From NCBI GenBank assembly GCA_948567375.1, contig OX419761.1, positions 23,846,243 to 23,910,242 on the forward strand: 64,000 nt of DNA, read 5' to 3'. Of this stretch, positions 1 to 10,889 are shown in pieces (position 1 is the first letter of the stretch; each line of letters starts with the position of its first letter). The notes below the pieces were generated by a model. That model saw only the letters and a program-made list of their open reading frames with translations, was not told the DNA's origin and searched no databases. Origin of the DNA: Lunularia cruciata (Eukaryota; Streptophyta; Marchantiopsida; Lunulariales; Lunulariaceae). Position numbers and translations under genes: made by a program.

Positions 1-359
1 ATAATCTTCCATCTTTCTTTACTCATAAACATATGGCTACATATAAAGGTCTCTTTGCTTTCCATAAAACTCAAGATATTGCATGTCATTAATCGTCCAC
101 AAGATGTTATTATTTCTTATGAGATAAAATATTGTACTCTAAGGCTATTGTAAATGAATCACACTAAAACTTCTCTAACATTATTTCAAAGATCAAATTA
201 TTTCTTAGAGTCATGCTTCTTTTTTTGAATTGTAGATAATGATTACAAAGGTAAAAAGTAATCTCTTGATACAAATAGGAGAAGTCATTAAAATGAACTC
301 ACATAAATCATATGTTTTTTATTGTCACTCTTACTTTGTAAATATTGAAGTCCTCAACA
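1..359. other. Unassigned AT-rich DNA
   Basis: I see no coding homology or clear repeat boundary here. It sits directly upstream of an LTR-like segment of family X and could be its diverged U3, but I could not align it convincingly to the U3 segments at 22,841 or 28,844. Confidence 0.4.
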
Positions 360-2060
360 AGGCCATATTATGTTGAGATACATAATGCTCATTGCATGGT
401 GTGCATGTATCTCACCAATGCACTATCTCAATGATCGTTATGTAGTTGATGACTTACCAAAGAGTGTCATTTGGCAATATGCACATTATAGTTCTTGTGT
501 GGCATCTTCTCAAGATCATGAAGCAAAGTACCTTTCATAGAGGCTATATCTAGTAGTGGAGCAAGGCACAACCTTTATCTTCATTTTTCTAGAATTTTCA
601 TTCAACCATAGAGCTTAATTATCTTGCTTTGATCTTGTAGTGTAATTGATAAATTCTTATGCCAAGATATTGCATTTTCTATAGTTTTATTTAGTTTAGT
701 TTGATTTAATTCAAGAAACTAAGTTTATTTACTAGAGAGATCCAATTTGCTACCATTGTATATATAGCAAAACAAGTTTCAATTGGGACCTCAATTCTAA
801 AACCTTTTTTTTGTATATTGCTTGTATTAAATATTTAATTTTCAACCAAAGACAAACCAAATATGAACTTCTCTACACCTTAGATCGAGAGGTTCCATTC
901 TTAACATCCATTGTGTAGTGATATTGTTGGACTGATTTCCTTGCTACTTAAGCTATAGCACCTTCAACAATTCCTATTGGCATGACTACTTAAGAGCTCT
1001 TGAAATAGAGTATCAAAGGGCAAGAGGATATTTTTTTGTGCGGAAGGAGTTTGTGTCTATGAAAAACATAATTATGACCTTTGGAAAATTACTTGGGTGG
1101 TATCTTTGACCTATATAATGTTGTTGATAATTGATTATATTTTATTATTAGCAAAGCTATCAAAACTATGCTCACATAAAATTGGGTTCATCCTTACCTA
1201 ACCACTTCCCTTAAACATAACTTTAAGTGCATCAACTCCTTTTTTTGAATAATGTTTTAATCCCATTGTAGTTGGTACCTAGGAATATATGTTAAAATAT
1301 TGAAATCCTCTTGAGCAATGAATTATATTAATGAAAATCAAAGAAGAGTACTTCATATATCTCATTTGGGTTCATTCCATTTATAAGAGTTTCAATGTTG
1401 AAACTGGAACTCCTTAATATTCCTATATAGTTATATAATATTTCATTCTAATATCTTTGAAACCCAAAAATGTATTCCTCAATAACAATGATAGTCAAGA
1501 GATATAAAAATTCAAGTAAAGACCTCCAATATCCAATCAAGAAAAGCTATGAGTGCACTTAGAGTTGGTAGTGTACACATAGTAATTGCCTATATTTGCA
1601 GACCACCTCGTGCATAGACTATCTCAATTGCACACTAGTTTTCAAAAGAGTGTCCACCTTGCAATTTGGGAGCATCAAACAAAGAAGCATTTGATTTGTT
1701 GGATAAAAAGTATCAATATTTGAAGATTTCACTTGGACCACAACTACAACTATGAAATAGACCACTACAACCATAAAATTGTGTTACAACACTTGTCCTT
1801 GCATGCAAGTCTCTCTATATAGTGTTTGCTTGTGAATGTGAGTCCATGTACTTATTATATATATTTACTTACCTCTTTTGCTTAGTGCGAGGGCTAGATC
1901 ATATTTAGCAAAGTACTAAGCAAAAGATCCTATTACTTGATTTTTGGAAAGCTATGGAAGTCTACTTTTCACATATGTAGGTTTTCTTAGGTTTTGATTA
2001 TATACATCTCAAAGGTTCTACTACTTAGATTTTTGTTATGCTTTGTTATTTAGTTGTCTA
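360..2060 (+). mobile_element. 5' part of gypsy-type element X1: LTR-like segment and leader
   Basis: The stretch from 360 to about 780 resembles segments at 13,211-13,650, 23,075-23,485 and 29,100-29,480. Shared landmarks in order are a GAGATACATA start, a CATTATAG box, AGCAAAGTACCT and a block ending GGCACAACC. The following 1.3 kb resembles the untranslated leader of X2, for example the ATCATATTTAGCAAAGTACT block near 1,890 against the similar block near 15,178. The element then breaks off near 2,060, where copia-type sequence begins, and X-type gag sequence resumes near 7,030. I therefore read it as the 5' part of X1, separated from its body by an insertion. No open coding region is visible here. 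Confidence 0.5.
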
Positions 2061-2246
2061 TTGTATGTAGGAAATAGGTTACAACTTAGCCTAATAAACT
2101 TAACCACTTAAGCTTATACATAGATACATCCATTCATTATTGTATAGCCCAAGCTTGGAATCCATGTACTAACACCCTCATGGGTATAATTAATTATTAT
2201 CATTCATAGACAAGCTCTCTTGAGAACTCTCTCTTCCTTATCATTT

Positions 2247-2650
2247 TGTAACAATATGGAGTTTAGTTAGTTAGGGCTAACAAAAGTAGCAAATAAGACA
2301 AATTAGCATAGAATATTCCAAAAGTATCTAGAAAGCTTCTTGGGAAGATTCTTGGCTACCTTAGCTTGCACCCCAAGTAGATAGTTTCTAGAAGCTTCCA
2401 ACCAGCTTAGCTTGCACACCAAGTAGGCGGCTTTTAGAAAGGAAGCTTCTTGAGAAGCTTTCTAGGTAACTTGGCTTGCATTTCAAGAAAGTAGCTCAAG
2501 GAAGCTTCTTGAGAAGCTTCCTAAGGCCTTGTATGCTCCCTATAAATACCAAAGCCGGAGCTCATGTTAGGCATTTGGAGTTTCCTTCATTCAAGTGTCC
2601 CAATGATCTTTCATTCTCCTATTTCTCTCCTTAATCTTGAGTCTTTTACA
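2247..2650 (+). repeat. Solo LTR of family Z inside the copia 5' LTR
   Basis: This 404-bp segment begins TGTAACAATATGGAGTTTAG and ends TTTTACA. It aligns along its length with the two LTRs of element Z at 50,629-51,042 and 55,831-56,232. They share repeated AAGCTTCTTGAGAAGCTT blocks and the TATAAATACCAAAGCC promoter-like block. ATTT flanks both ends (2,243-2,246 and 2,651-2,654), which fits a 4-bp or eroded 5-bp target duplication. It lies about 40 bp upstream of the copia primer-binding site, so it appears to have landed inside the copia LTR and then lost its internal region by LTR-LTR recombination. Confidence 0.7.
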
Positions 2651-2689
2651 ATTTCTATATACACTTTGTCCATCTTTAGTCTTCTTGTA

Positions 2690-2701
2690 TGGTATTAGAG
2701 C
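2690..2701 (+). other. Primer-binding site of the copia element
   Basis: TGGTATTAGAGC matches the 3' end of initiator methionyl-tRNA (TGGTATCAGAGC) with one C-to-T change. This is the usual minus-strand primer site of plant LTR retrotransposons. It marks the 3' edge of the copia 5' LTR and precedes gag. Confidence 0.8.
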
Positions 2702-2884
2702 TATTTCAATACCCTATTCTAGCACAAAGCACACAAAGATGCATGTGGTAAATTTCCTTTCCTAAAACTCTTGTCACAAATACAATAGTTGAATTCCCTT
2801 CTTTTCTACCATGAAAAGTTGTTTACTAGAAACTTGCCTTTGCACACAATGTAGACAAAAGTGAAAAGATTGCATGAAAACTAA

Positions 2885-3790
2885 TAATGACTTCCTCTAT
2901 TGTCATCAACACCTTTGCTTGGACAAAATTCAATGGCACTAATTGGGTCACATGTCATTTAGACCTAGAAAACAAACTTAAACTTGAAGAAGTCTAGGAC
3001 CTGGTTTTTGGTTAGACACCCTTCCTGAACCTGCATACAACCCAACCACACTCATTGTAATCACTAACCAAGCAAACATCAATAAATGGCTAGAACGCGA
3101 CTTGAAGGCCCTAGTAGCCATAAAAGACTGTTGTGCACCAAACCTTAAATCATATATCACAAACATAAAGGCCATCAAAGAAGCACTTGACCTACTTAAA
3201 AAAGTATTCTATACCACCAATGTAGTCATGAAACACTATTTAAGATAAAAATTATTGAGTTTCAAAATGAAACCACAAGAATCAATAAGGTAGCATATAT
3301 ACAATTTGAAGGCAATAATAAATCAATGCAAAGCGGTAGTCATTACCATTACCCAACATGATGAACTCTTGACCTTGATGTGCTTTGTACCCAAAATTTA
3401 TGAAAATGAGATTCAACAACTCCAAACCCAAGGCCAAGTTTTTATTGATGACCTCGTGACCATCCTCCTAGAAGAGGATGGTCAAGATGTCATAAATTTT
3501 TGAGAGCATTGCTCTCCTCATAGGAGTAAGATTTGTGAAATGTCACAACCACATGAGACATTTTTCCCTATCAAGCTCCTCTGCCCAATGAGGATAAAAC
3601 CAATATTGCACACCCAAAAATCTACACTACCAAGACAATCAAAGAAACAAAAACCACCACGTGACAAATGTGCACAATGTAATAAATTTGGGCATTGGAA
3701 ATAAGACTGCTCCAAGGTCATCCTAATGCAAATGTATCCACATTCTTTGAATTGGTACATAAAATTGATTGAAAAAGAAAAATGACTCAA
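2885..3790 (+). pseudogene. copia gag remnant with CCHC zinc knuckle
   Basis: The N-terminal part reads with the copia nucleocapsid pattern F-N-G-T-N-W near 2,925-2,945. A CCHC knuckle (C-A-Q-C-N-K-F-G-H-W-K-stop-D-C) lies at about 3,668-3,715. The stop inside the knuckle and several frame changes show it is dead. Gag would have formed the virus-like particle and packaged element RNA. Only short open pieces survive. Confidence 0.65.
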
Positions 3791-5089
3791 ATTACTTACA
3801 TTTTGGTTTGGTTACTAGTGTTTTTTGCACAATCAAAGCCCTGGTTCCTTGCAAATTGAAGGAAAATTGACGGTTCATTGATATGTGTACAACCCACCAC
3901 CTCACACATGATGCACTATAATTCACAAACATGCACCCACCATTTATATCCAAACTAAACATGATAGAGCACAAAATCTTCCTAGGTGACAATTCTTCAT
4001 TGGCATTGTCAAGATCAAACTACACAATGATGAAATTCTGACACTCAATCATGTGCTCTACATCCTATACTTAAATAAAAACTTGCTTAGTATGGCACAA
4101 TTTGACAAAAATAGTGGTGCAATGATAATCAAATGTTGAGAGTGTATGCTAATTGACAAGGACAACCTATGGTAGTGGTGGCTTCACTCCTTTCTAACAG
4201 TATCTATTTCCTAGGCACGTTTGTCCTCAATCCCTTGATCCCAAAATGAGCAAAAATCAATAATGAAAATTGTATAGCTTTTGATGCCTATGTGTTGGCC
4301 ACCACCTTGAGATTCTATTGAATGACTCTTGTGCCAAGCAAAATAGCAACCAGAATGCTCCATCCTCATTGATGGCCTCAACTTTACACCCACTTATGTA
4401 ACAAAAAACAAAAAGGGTAAAATTAGTTGTTGCAAAATATGAGAGAAGGGTTAGTGACTCTATAAGCAACTATGAAACCACTTTAGGCTCATGATTTGGT
4501 TATGAAAGGATTTGGACCAAAGATCCACAACATAGCAAACACTCTAAACTCATGAAACTCATGAAACTCAAAAAGGTAGTGATTGACCTAAGTTCATCCT
4601 TCCTTCAAACTTGCCAATAATAACCCACAAGAAACTTAGTGCACTCACATCTTCTTTCAATTCCATAATTACCATGAAACCACACCTTTGGAGTCTATAG
4701 TTGTTACAACTCACAATGTGCTTCACGTTGCTTATTATGTTTTGCATGCTGCCAATAAGTCAATCACTTTTAATGGGCCAACAATGCTAGTTGGTTTGAC
4801 CCAAAAATGGCTTTTATTTCTCCCAATTACTTCACATCACTTTTGTAACAAATTCTTTCTGTCCTAGGCACAAGAAATATTCAAAAAATCTTTAATAAAT
4901 TTTCTTTAAAGAATGAAAATGCTAAACAAGATGACACTCATCCTTCATTATCTTCATTACTTAAAAATATTAGTTTTTCATGGATTTTCTAATATTCCTC
5001 AAGACTATATCATTGCACTCATTGCAAACACTTTGCTTAATGTTTTTTGTAATCCACAAATTAACTTATCCCGCTTGGGTAAAACTGCT

Positions 5090-5870
5090 CAGCTATGGCA
5101 ATGAATGCTTAGGACATATCAGTTTAAACAGACTAGAGGATCTCACAAAACTTGATAATATATATACAAACTTAAATTAAATGCATTCTATGTCTGCACA
5201 ACTTGCATGCATGGCAAGCACACAAGGTCTGAAGTTCCACATCAAGCCCTTAGAACCTTGTGCATACTGACCTCTATGGACAGATATCTCCTCCAAATTT
5301 TCCTAGATATGAATACTTTGTCAATGGTATAGACTATTCCATGTACACGTATTGCAAGCTACTAAAAGAAAATTAAAATTGCCTTGTTGCTTCTATCCAC
5401 TTTGTTACTTTTGTAGAAAGGAAAATTGTGGAAAAAAATATTAAAATTTACAATCCAATAGGAGGAGAATACTTAGGTCTAGATTTTAATGTGTTTCTAT
5501 AATCAAACAAGGTTGAATAAAAACCTACTTATCAATATACCACACAATAGAATGGTGTCATTGAGCACAAAAACTATATGCTCTAGGACATGGCACGTTG
5601 CAAACTTCATGAGTCTGGGTTAGATAAACCCTATTGGAGTGAGGTGGTTACTTGCACTACATGTTCATAAAATAGATGTTTAACTAAATTCATATATAGA
5701 TTCAAAAATCCTTTAGAACTTTGGCATAAACATAAACCCAACCTATCTTGCTTGCAAATGTTTGGCTACAAGGCTTTTGCTCAAATCCCTATCTAAATTT
5801 GATCCAAGTTAGATCTTAGTTTTGAAGAATGTTTATGTTTAGATATGACAAGAGTAAAAGGTTATAAGCT
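5090..5870 (+). pseudogene. copia integrase remnant
   Basis: Landmarks in order are the pre-integrase GHISLNRLEDL (about 5,110), a DLYG block near the first catalytic Asp, N-P-I-G-G-E-Y-L-G (the usual S-D-N-G-G-E-Y, with the second catalytic Asp lost), the NGVIEHKN block with the catalytic Glu (about 5,560-5,590), and the downstream F-G-Y-K-A-F-A block. At least three stops and a frame change interrupt it. Integrase would have joined element cDNA to chromosomal DNA. Confidence 0.7.
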
Positions 5871-6809
5871 ATAATGATGCCATGATGGCTTTGTCTTTAC
5901 TTCATAAAATATAGTCTTTAAGGAGGAGGAATTGTTAACTAATATCCTAAATGCCATATTAGAGCCTCCATCATGTCATCTATTAGACTTAGATATTTAG
6001 ATACAAGATTCAACATTATTTTTTTCAACTATTCCTCAATATGTCCATCAGGATGCACTTTAGGTTCCCGCATAGATTCCTAATTTCCTCCTATATCTAT
6101 CCTTAGACCTACCTGTCAACCTACAATAGCTTCACTAGCTCAACCTAATTATATTACTTAGTCATCACCATTGTCATCCTTTAATCTAACAAGGCCTAGC
6201 CAACTCTTATAATTCATATTGTTATTGCTTGAAATACTTAAAAATTGATTACCTTCCTCATGCTAACCACACCCACAACACAATCCTTCCAATATAAATT
6301 TTTACTAAAAACTTTTGGTTGACATTTTTGGTTAAAAAGCCATCTCTTTGAAGTCAGCTCTACCAACCCACTATTTGAACCTGATCCTACTAGCATTGAA
6401 TTTCATTTGTATGAGCCTTATTTTGTGCATACCAATCCTTGTGCCTAAGTATCTCTACCTAGTCTTTCTCCTCTATCTACTAGAATCTCTCCTCTTACCC
6501 AAAGAGTTAACACACTTAGAAACCAAGTTGAGGTTCTCTCAAATATTGACTATCTGAAACTTATGAAGAACCATCTATATTCAAGAGTCAATCAATTGAA
6601 CAAGATTACATACCACAACCTACACTTGGTCAAGCTTTGGTGCTTTGATGCTTTACTAAAATAAATAAGGATAAATTTTTGCCTCAAGATGAGGAGGAGA
6701 ACTACTACCCATCAGATCTCATTCCCTAAACTCATACAAGAAACCTCATGCTCTTGTTACTGCCAGCCCATGCATACCTTTAAGAGCCATCTACCTACCT
6801 TCAAGCTAT

Positions 6810-7015
6810 AAGGTCCCCACAATTGGTTCAGTGGCAAGAAGCTATAATCAATGAAATTTGCTCCCATGAACTCAATGGTACTTGGTAATATAGCTCACTA
6901 CCCCCAATTGTAAGTCCATCACATGCAAGTGGTTGTTTAAATTAAAACTTAAGCCAAGTGGTTGTTTATATTAAAACTTAAGCCTGATAGATGCATTTAT
7001 TATCTTGAGGTAGAG
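6810..7015 (+). pseudogene. copia reverse transcriptase, N-terminal fragment only
   Basis: The segment matches the start of the copia reverse transcriptase: W-Q-E-A-I-I-N-E-I, then E-L-N-G-T-W and L-P-P-N-C. It breaks at a 29-bp tandem duplication (6,927-6,984) and then ends, with none of the YVDD-containing catalytic part present. It marks the truncation point of the copia element. Confidence 0.65.
6927..6984 (+). repeat. 29-bp tandem duplication at the copia truncation point
   Basis: Two copies (6,927-6,955 and 6,956-6,984) differ at one position (AAATT against ATATT). They sit within 50 bp of where copia coding similarity ends, so the duplication may have arisen with the deletion or junction. 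Confidence 0.85.
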
Positions 7016-7089
7016 TGAGCATGAGCTAACTCTAGCTTCTTTAGCTAACTCTAGCACTTTAAGGTCTACATCACAAGCCATACCTCACC

Positions 7090-8620
7090 TCCAACTAGTG
7101 ACACAAACCAAGTCTACTCATTCATCTTCAAGATGTAAACTAGCACATTTTGATGCACCCACTCTTCCTTCTTGTAATTATTGTGGTCATTGTTATCACA
7201 AGGCTGATGAGTATGTCATCCCTTCCACATACTTTTATCATTATTGTGGTAAAAAGAAACAATTTAGAGGTCGTTCATTTTGATAAGTTTTGTGAAAGAA
7301 AGAAATTGTGTATCAAACCAACCACACTATGGCTACCACTTCTTCTAAGGATAAATTACTCCAACCTTCAACTCCTAATACTCCATCCCATGGTAATTCA
7401 AGAAAGGGTGCAAAGAAGGAGAATCAAATTGTAAAGAAGGGAGTACTTCATGGCAACAACCTTTGCATACTCAACATATACTCATTTTAGCTTTAGTTGC
7501 AAGTCTCTCCAAAAAAATTTTAGCCTATATTTTGATGCTATGGTAGAGAATGTGTTATCTTAAACAATCAAAACTCTGTAGGTCTCCCCCTAGAATTTGT
7601 CTCTTCTTTTTACCCATTATCATTGGCAAAGCAAGAGGTTGGTGTTACTCCTGAGGTTTCTACCACTAGGACAGTTGGTCAAACTGATCATCTTGCATCA
7701 AGTTTAGGCTCCATAACTAGAGCTAGAGTGGCTAGGGAAATCATGATAAAAGCATTCAAGCCTCTCACTTTGGAGGAAGACTCAACTTGTTAGTTAGAGA
7801 GGAAGAGAGTACATCTAAGTCACCATAAGTTACTAGTACATTAAATCACATGTTCATGGAGTTTATTTATATTAGGAGGATGGAGGCACTCTATTAGCTC
7901 TGGCTTCACATGTTCTAAAGATCCCAACTCACAATTTGAAGGAATATAAGGTTGGTTTATACATTGTGGATGGCACTCACAACTTAGTCACTAGTTCTAG
8001 CATGGCTACTTGACTACAACTCTATTACCTTGGAACCTACATTTGCACATAAAAGCGTATCTAAGACTTTTTCAATTATGGATATGCTACTCAAGAAATC
8101 TTGAAAGAACGGTATTGCAAATAGCCATTATCTTCATAAGGTTCCTTGATTGTTGCATAAGGTGGTACTTAGTGAGAAGACTTCTATTGCCATTGTAATT
8201 TCTATTGTTGACATCAATCAATCAAAAATTAAAGTGGGAGGATGCAAATCCACATGCTCTTGGACACAAGAGCCCAACCAATGATAGTTGGAGTGGAATT
8301 TGCCAAGAAGATGGGGTTATTAGATTCTAAACTGCAAAGATCTATGTTTTATAATAAGTGGTAGTTTGGAAGAAGTAGTACAAGAAAGCTCTGATTTGAT
8401 TTCACTCTCCTTCAATGAAGGTATGGATCAAAAGCTCAAAATTCATGTCATATGATTGATCACTAATGTTGCAAACTATGACGCATCGATTGTGCAAGAG
8501 GTATTGTTACCACCATGCTTCATGATCAAAAATTTGTATGAACATGCATATTATAAATTGGATTTGGAGACTGATGGACAACACTCGGGGTTATATCACT
8601 CTTTATTTACATGGAGAAGA
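7090..8620 (+). pseudogene. X1 gag C-terminus and aspartic protease remnant
   Basis: Two Cys-His clusters (C-N-Y-C-G-H-C-Y-H and Y-H-Y-C-G-K) at about 7,150-7,285 correspond to those at 16,540-16,650 in X2. The protease follows: L-L-D-T-R-A-Q-P-M-I-V-G-V at about 8,258-8,296 stands where a retroviral-type protease has D-T-G-A. The downstream flap region (S-I-V-Q-E-V-L-L-P-P) matches X2. The catalytic Asp remains but the Gly is Arg. Frameshifts split the region into short open pieces. Confidence 0.6.
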
Positions 8621-8829
8621 TGATCTTATGTCACACTGCTATATGTTCAAAGAGGTTTACATAACCATTTATATCAAGCAAGCTAATTATGAATGGATGG
8701 AAGAAGATGAGATGGAGATTGCCAATGCACAAGTAATAGAGAGATTGGGAGCTACTTTTTATTAAAGCTCAAGGAATTGCCAAAGCTTCATACAACAAAG
8801 GTTCTCCAAAGCTTCAAGGGAGCCCAGAG

Positions 8830-10720
8830 CCTTGGTTATATCCATGCACAAGTTTGAAGCAATGGAGAGCAATGGTGAACAAATTCAACCATTATTGAGC
8901 AAGATAATCAGGTTGACACTACCCAAGGATATGCTCACACTACTTGAGTTCTTTGGAAGTATCTCTACAAATTTGGAGACCTTCCAACAGTCAAGGATGA
9001 TAGTCAAGAAGTATATTTATGTGAATATGGACCCAATTGCAAGGAGGGTAGCAAAATTACACATGATAGAACTAACTATTGGATTTCCATAACAATGCTC
9101 AACTAGTATATAGAAAGCAAGCTTCACTTTCTTTCTTTATGATACTCAACTCAAACAACAAAGTCATTTGGAGCTTCTTGGATCCTTGGATTTAATTATT
9201 TTAGGTTTGAAATATCAACGATTTTTGAAGTTAATTTGTGAGAAGGTTTAAGTGATCTAACATATGATCTCTTCATGGACATGGTGAGATTGATCAATTA
9301 AAGAGCTCAAAGAGGTTTGGTAGAGAGTTTAGGCCCAAGTTCTTTATGATTTTCTTGGATATGTAATTGAGAATACCTTTACTCAACATGACTAAAGAAA
9401 GAAGGTCCAAAAACACTTCATGTTGATGCAACACTACCTTGGAAAATGTAATACTCTAAGGACAAGAGAACTATTGTAATACTTTGAGGACAAGAGAACT
9501 CTTTGAGAGAGAAAACACAGATCTAGCACTCAATCCTTTGATGCTCCAAAGGAGCACCTTCTCTTTATTATATAGAAAAGAGGATCCCCTCAAAGGAAGC
9601 TCCACTCTTGGATCAAATACATGGATTGGTGACCTGTCAGCGAGCTCTATCCTTGAATAAGTTGTTTGGATAGGTGACATGTCATTCCTTGTCCTATCTA
9701 GTTGGTCAAATTGGTTTGACCAAAACAAATCTTTAGAGAATCTTCTTGTAGGAAGCTCAAAATTGCATGTGTAAGGTACTATTGGAAAGCTCTCAATGAG
9801 ACAAATTATGGGGAGATAAGGAAAGCCTTTCCATTCAAAAAGGGGAGCTTTTTCCATTCCAAAAGGGGAGATTTTTCCATTTTCAAGGCCTAATTCATCG
9901 TTTAGGCCTCTAAAAATGTCTTGAAAGTTAAAGGCTATTTTTGGCTTCTACCCTATTAGTAGAGTGATCTTTTGGTGATACCTCTATATGATCTACGTTC
10001 TCCATCATGTATAACATCCTTCCAAATATCACCACCCAAGTTTCACCTCTAGATCATATGCCTAGCAATTGATTCTAAAGTTTCCAAGCATGTTTTAGTT
10101 TTTGGCATACTAGTAAAACTACTCTTTTGGTGATACTGCTAGCTTATCTTCTAAGTCTATTATGTATAAAATCCTTCCAGATGTTACAAATCACATTTCA
10201 TCGCTAGATCATCTATCTAGCTATTGGTATTACAACAAACCACTTCTACTTGATACAGTCCAATGTGGTTCTTATGTAAATTGGCCAAGGAGCTTATGGA
10301 CCAATCTTGTACCTCTCTACATTATAGAAATATACTTGAAATATACAATCAAAGATGCTGATCTCCAAATTTCTTGAATATTAGATATTGATAGTACTTA
10401 CCAACTAGTAACAAGGACACAAAAAGCATTATGGTTTCAAAGAGCATCATTGGGCAACCAAGAGGTGCATTGGTGTCATTTCTAGGTTCACATGTTTTCC
10501 AAGGAGATGTACTAGGTCTTGTATATCATCATACTACAAGAAAATTGCATGAACTAAGCCTTGAAGAAAGAAGAAGTGCAAGAGGTTTCTAAACTAATTG
10601 TATTAGGTATACCAAGGTGACTAGATTGGAGCATAATGCTCTATTGGGAAATGTGATGGATCTTAATGCTCTTACATAAATTTTGGTCACATGTACAATA
10701 TACTCTTTTAGATGTATATC
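8830..10720 (+). pseudogene. X1 cytosine-C5 DNA methyltransferase domain, decayed and split
   Basis: Conserved C5-methyltransferase blocks appear in order. Motif I is L-L-E-F-F-G-S-I-S-T (about 8,940-8,970, SAM-binding loop). Motif II is V-N-M-D-P-I-A-R-R (about 9,020-9,050). The motif IV region is L-I-I-L-G-L-K-Y-Q-R-F (about 9,197-9,235), where the catalytic Cys position reads Tyr. Motif VI is Y-V-I-E-N-T (about 9,360). A solo LTR occupies 9,447-10,233. After it come a motif VIII-like V-Q-C-G-S-Y block ending L-W-T-N-L (about 10,258-10,312) and a terminal L-L-G-N-V-M-D-L-N-A-L-T (about 10,639-10,675), like the C-terminal GN motif of the family. The assignment rests on motif order plus agreement with X2. 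The missing Cys and many stops make it inactive. Confidence 0.75.
9447..10233 (-). repeat. Solo LTR of family Y inside X1
   Basis: It starts TGTAATACTCTAAGG and ends TTGGTATTACA on the plus strand, matching the LTRs of element Y (56,742 and 60,921) in the same orientation, so its sense strand is minus. A 28-bp tandem duplication of its first bases (9,447-9,474 and 9,475-9,502) makes it longer than its relatives. Element X2 supplies the uninterrupted site near 19,016-19,030 (CTTGGGAAACCACTTC). The flanks GAAAA and ACAAA are only an imperfect match as a target duplication. Confidence 0.85.
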
Positions 10721-10889
10721 AATCCAACATTTCATATTGAAGCATTGAATTATGCAATTTTGTGTACATAGCATCAAGTCTATTTACAAATCTTCAACAC
10801 TTTACACTTCATGCCAAATATTGGGCGGAGGAGGTACCATGTAATTTGACTGAATTTTCTTCCAATATATTTGAATCTACTCTAGAGAC

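Larger units (their letters stand above)
2060..7030 (+). mobile_element. Ty1/copia LTR retrotransposon, truncated and decayed
   Basis: Domains follow the copia order: gag with a CCHC knuckle (about 2.9-3.8 kb), integrase (about 5.1-5.9 kb), then the start of reverse transcriptase (about 6.8-7.0 kb). Integrase before reverse transcriptase separates Ty1/copia from Ty3/gypsy. A primer-binding site complementary to initiator tRNA-Met lies at 2,690. The element stops inside reverse transcriptase, and no 3' LTR is visible. Its 5' LTR is interrupted by a solo LTR of another family. Stops and frameshifts occur throughout, so it is not functional. The left edge near 2,060 is placed from where X-leader similarity ends and is approximate. 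Confidence 0.75.

Noticed and set aside
2247..2690. The 2,247-2,650 segment as the copia element's own LTR
   Set aside because: It matches the LTRs of the gypsy element Z end to end, while the copia primer site lies 40 bp further on behind unrelated sequence.
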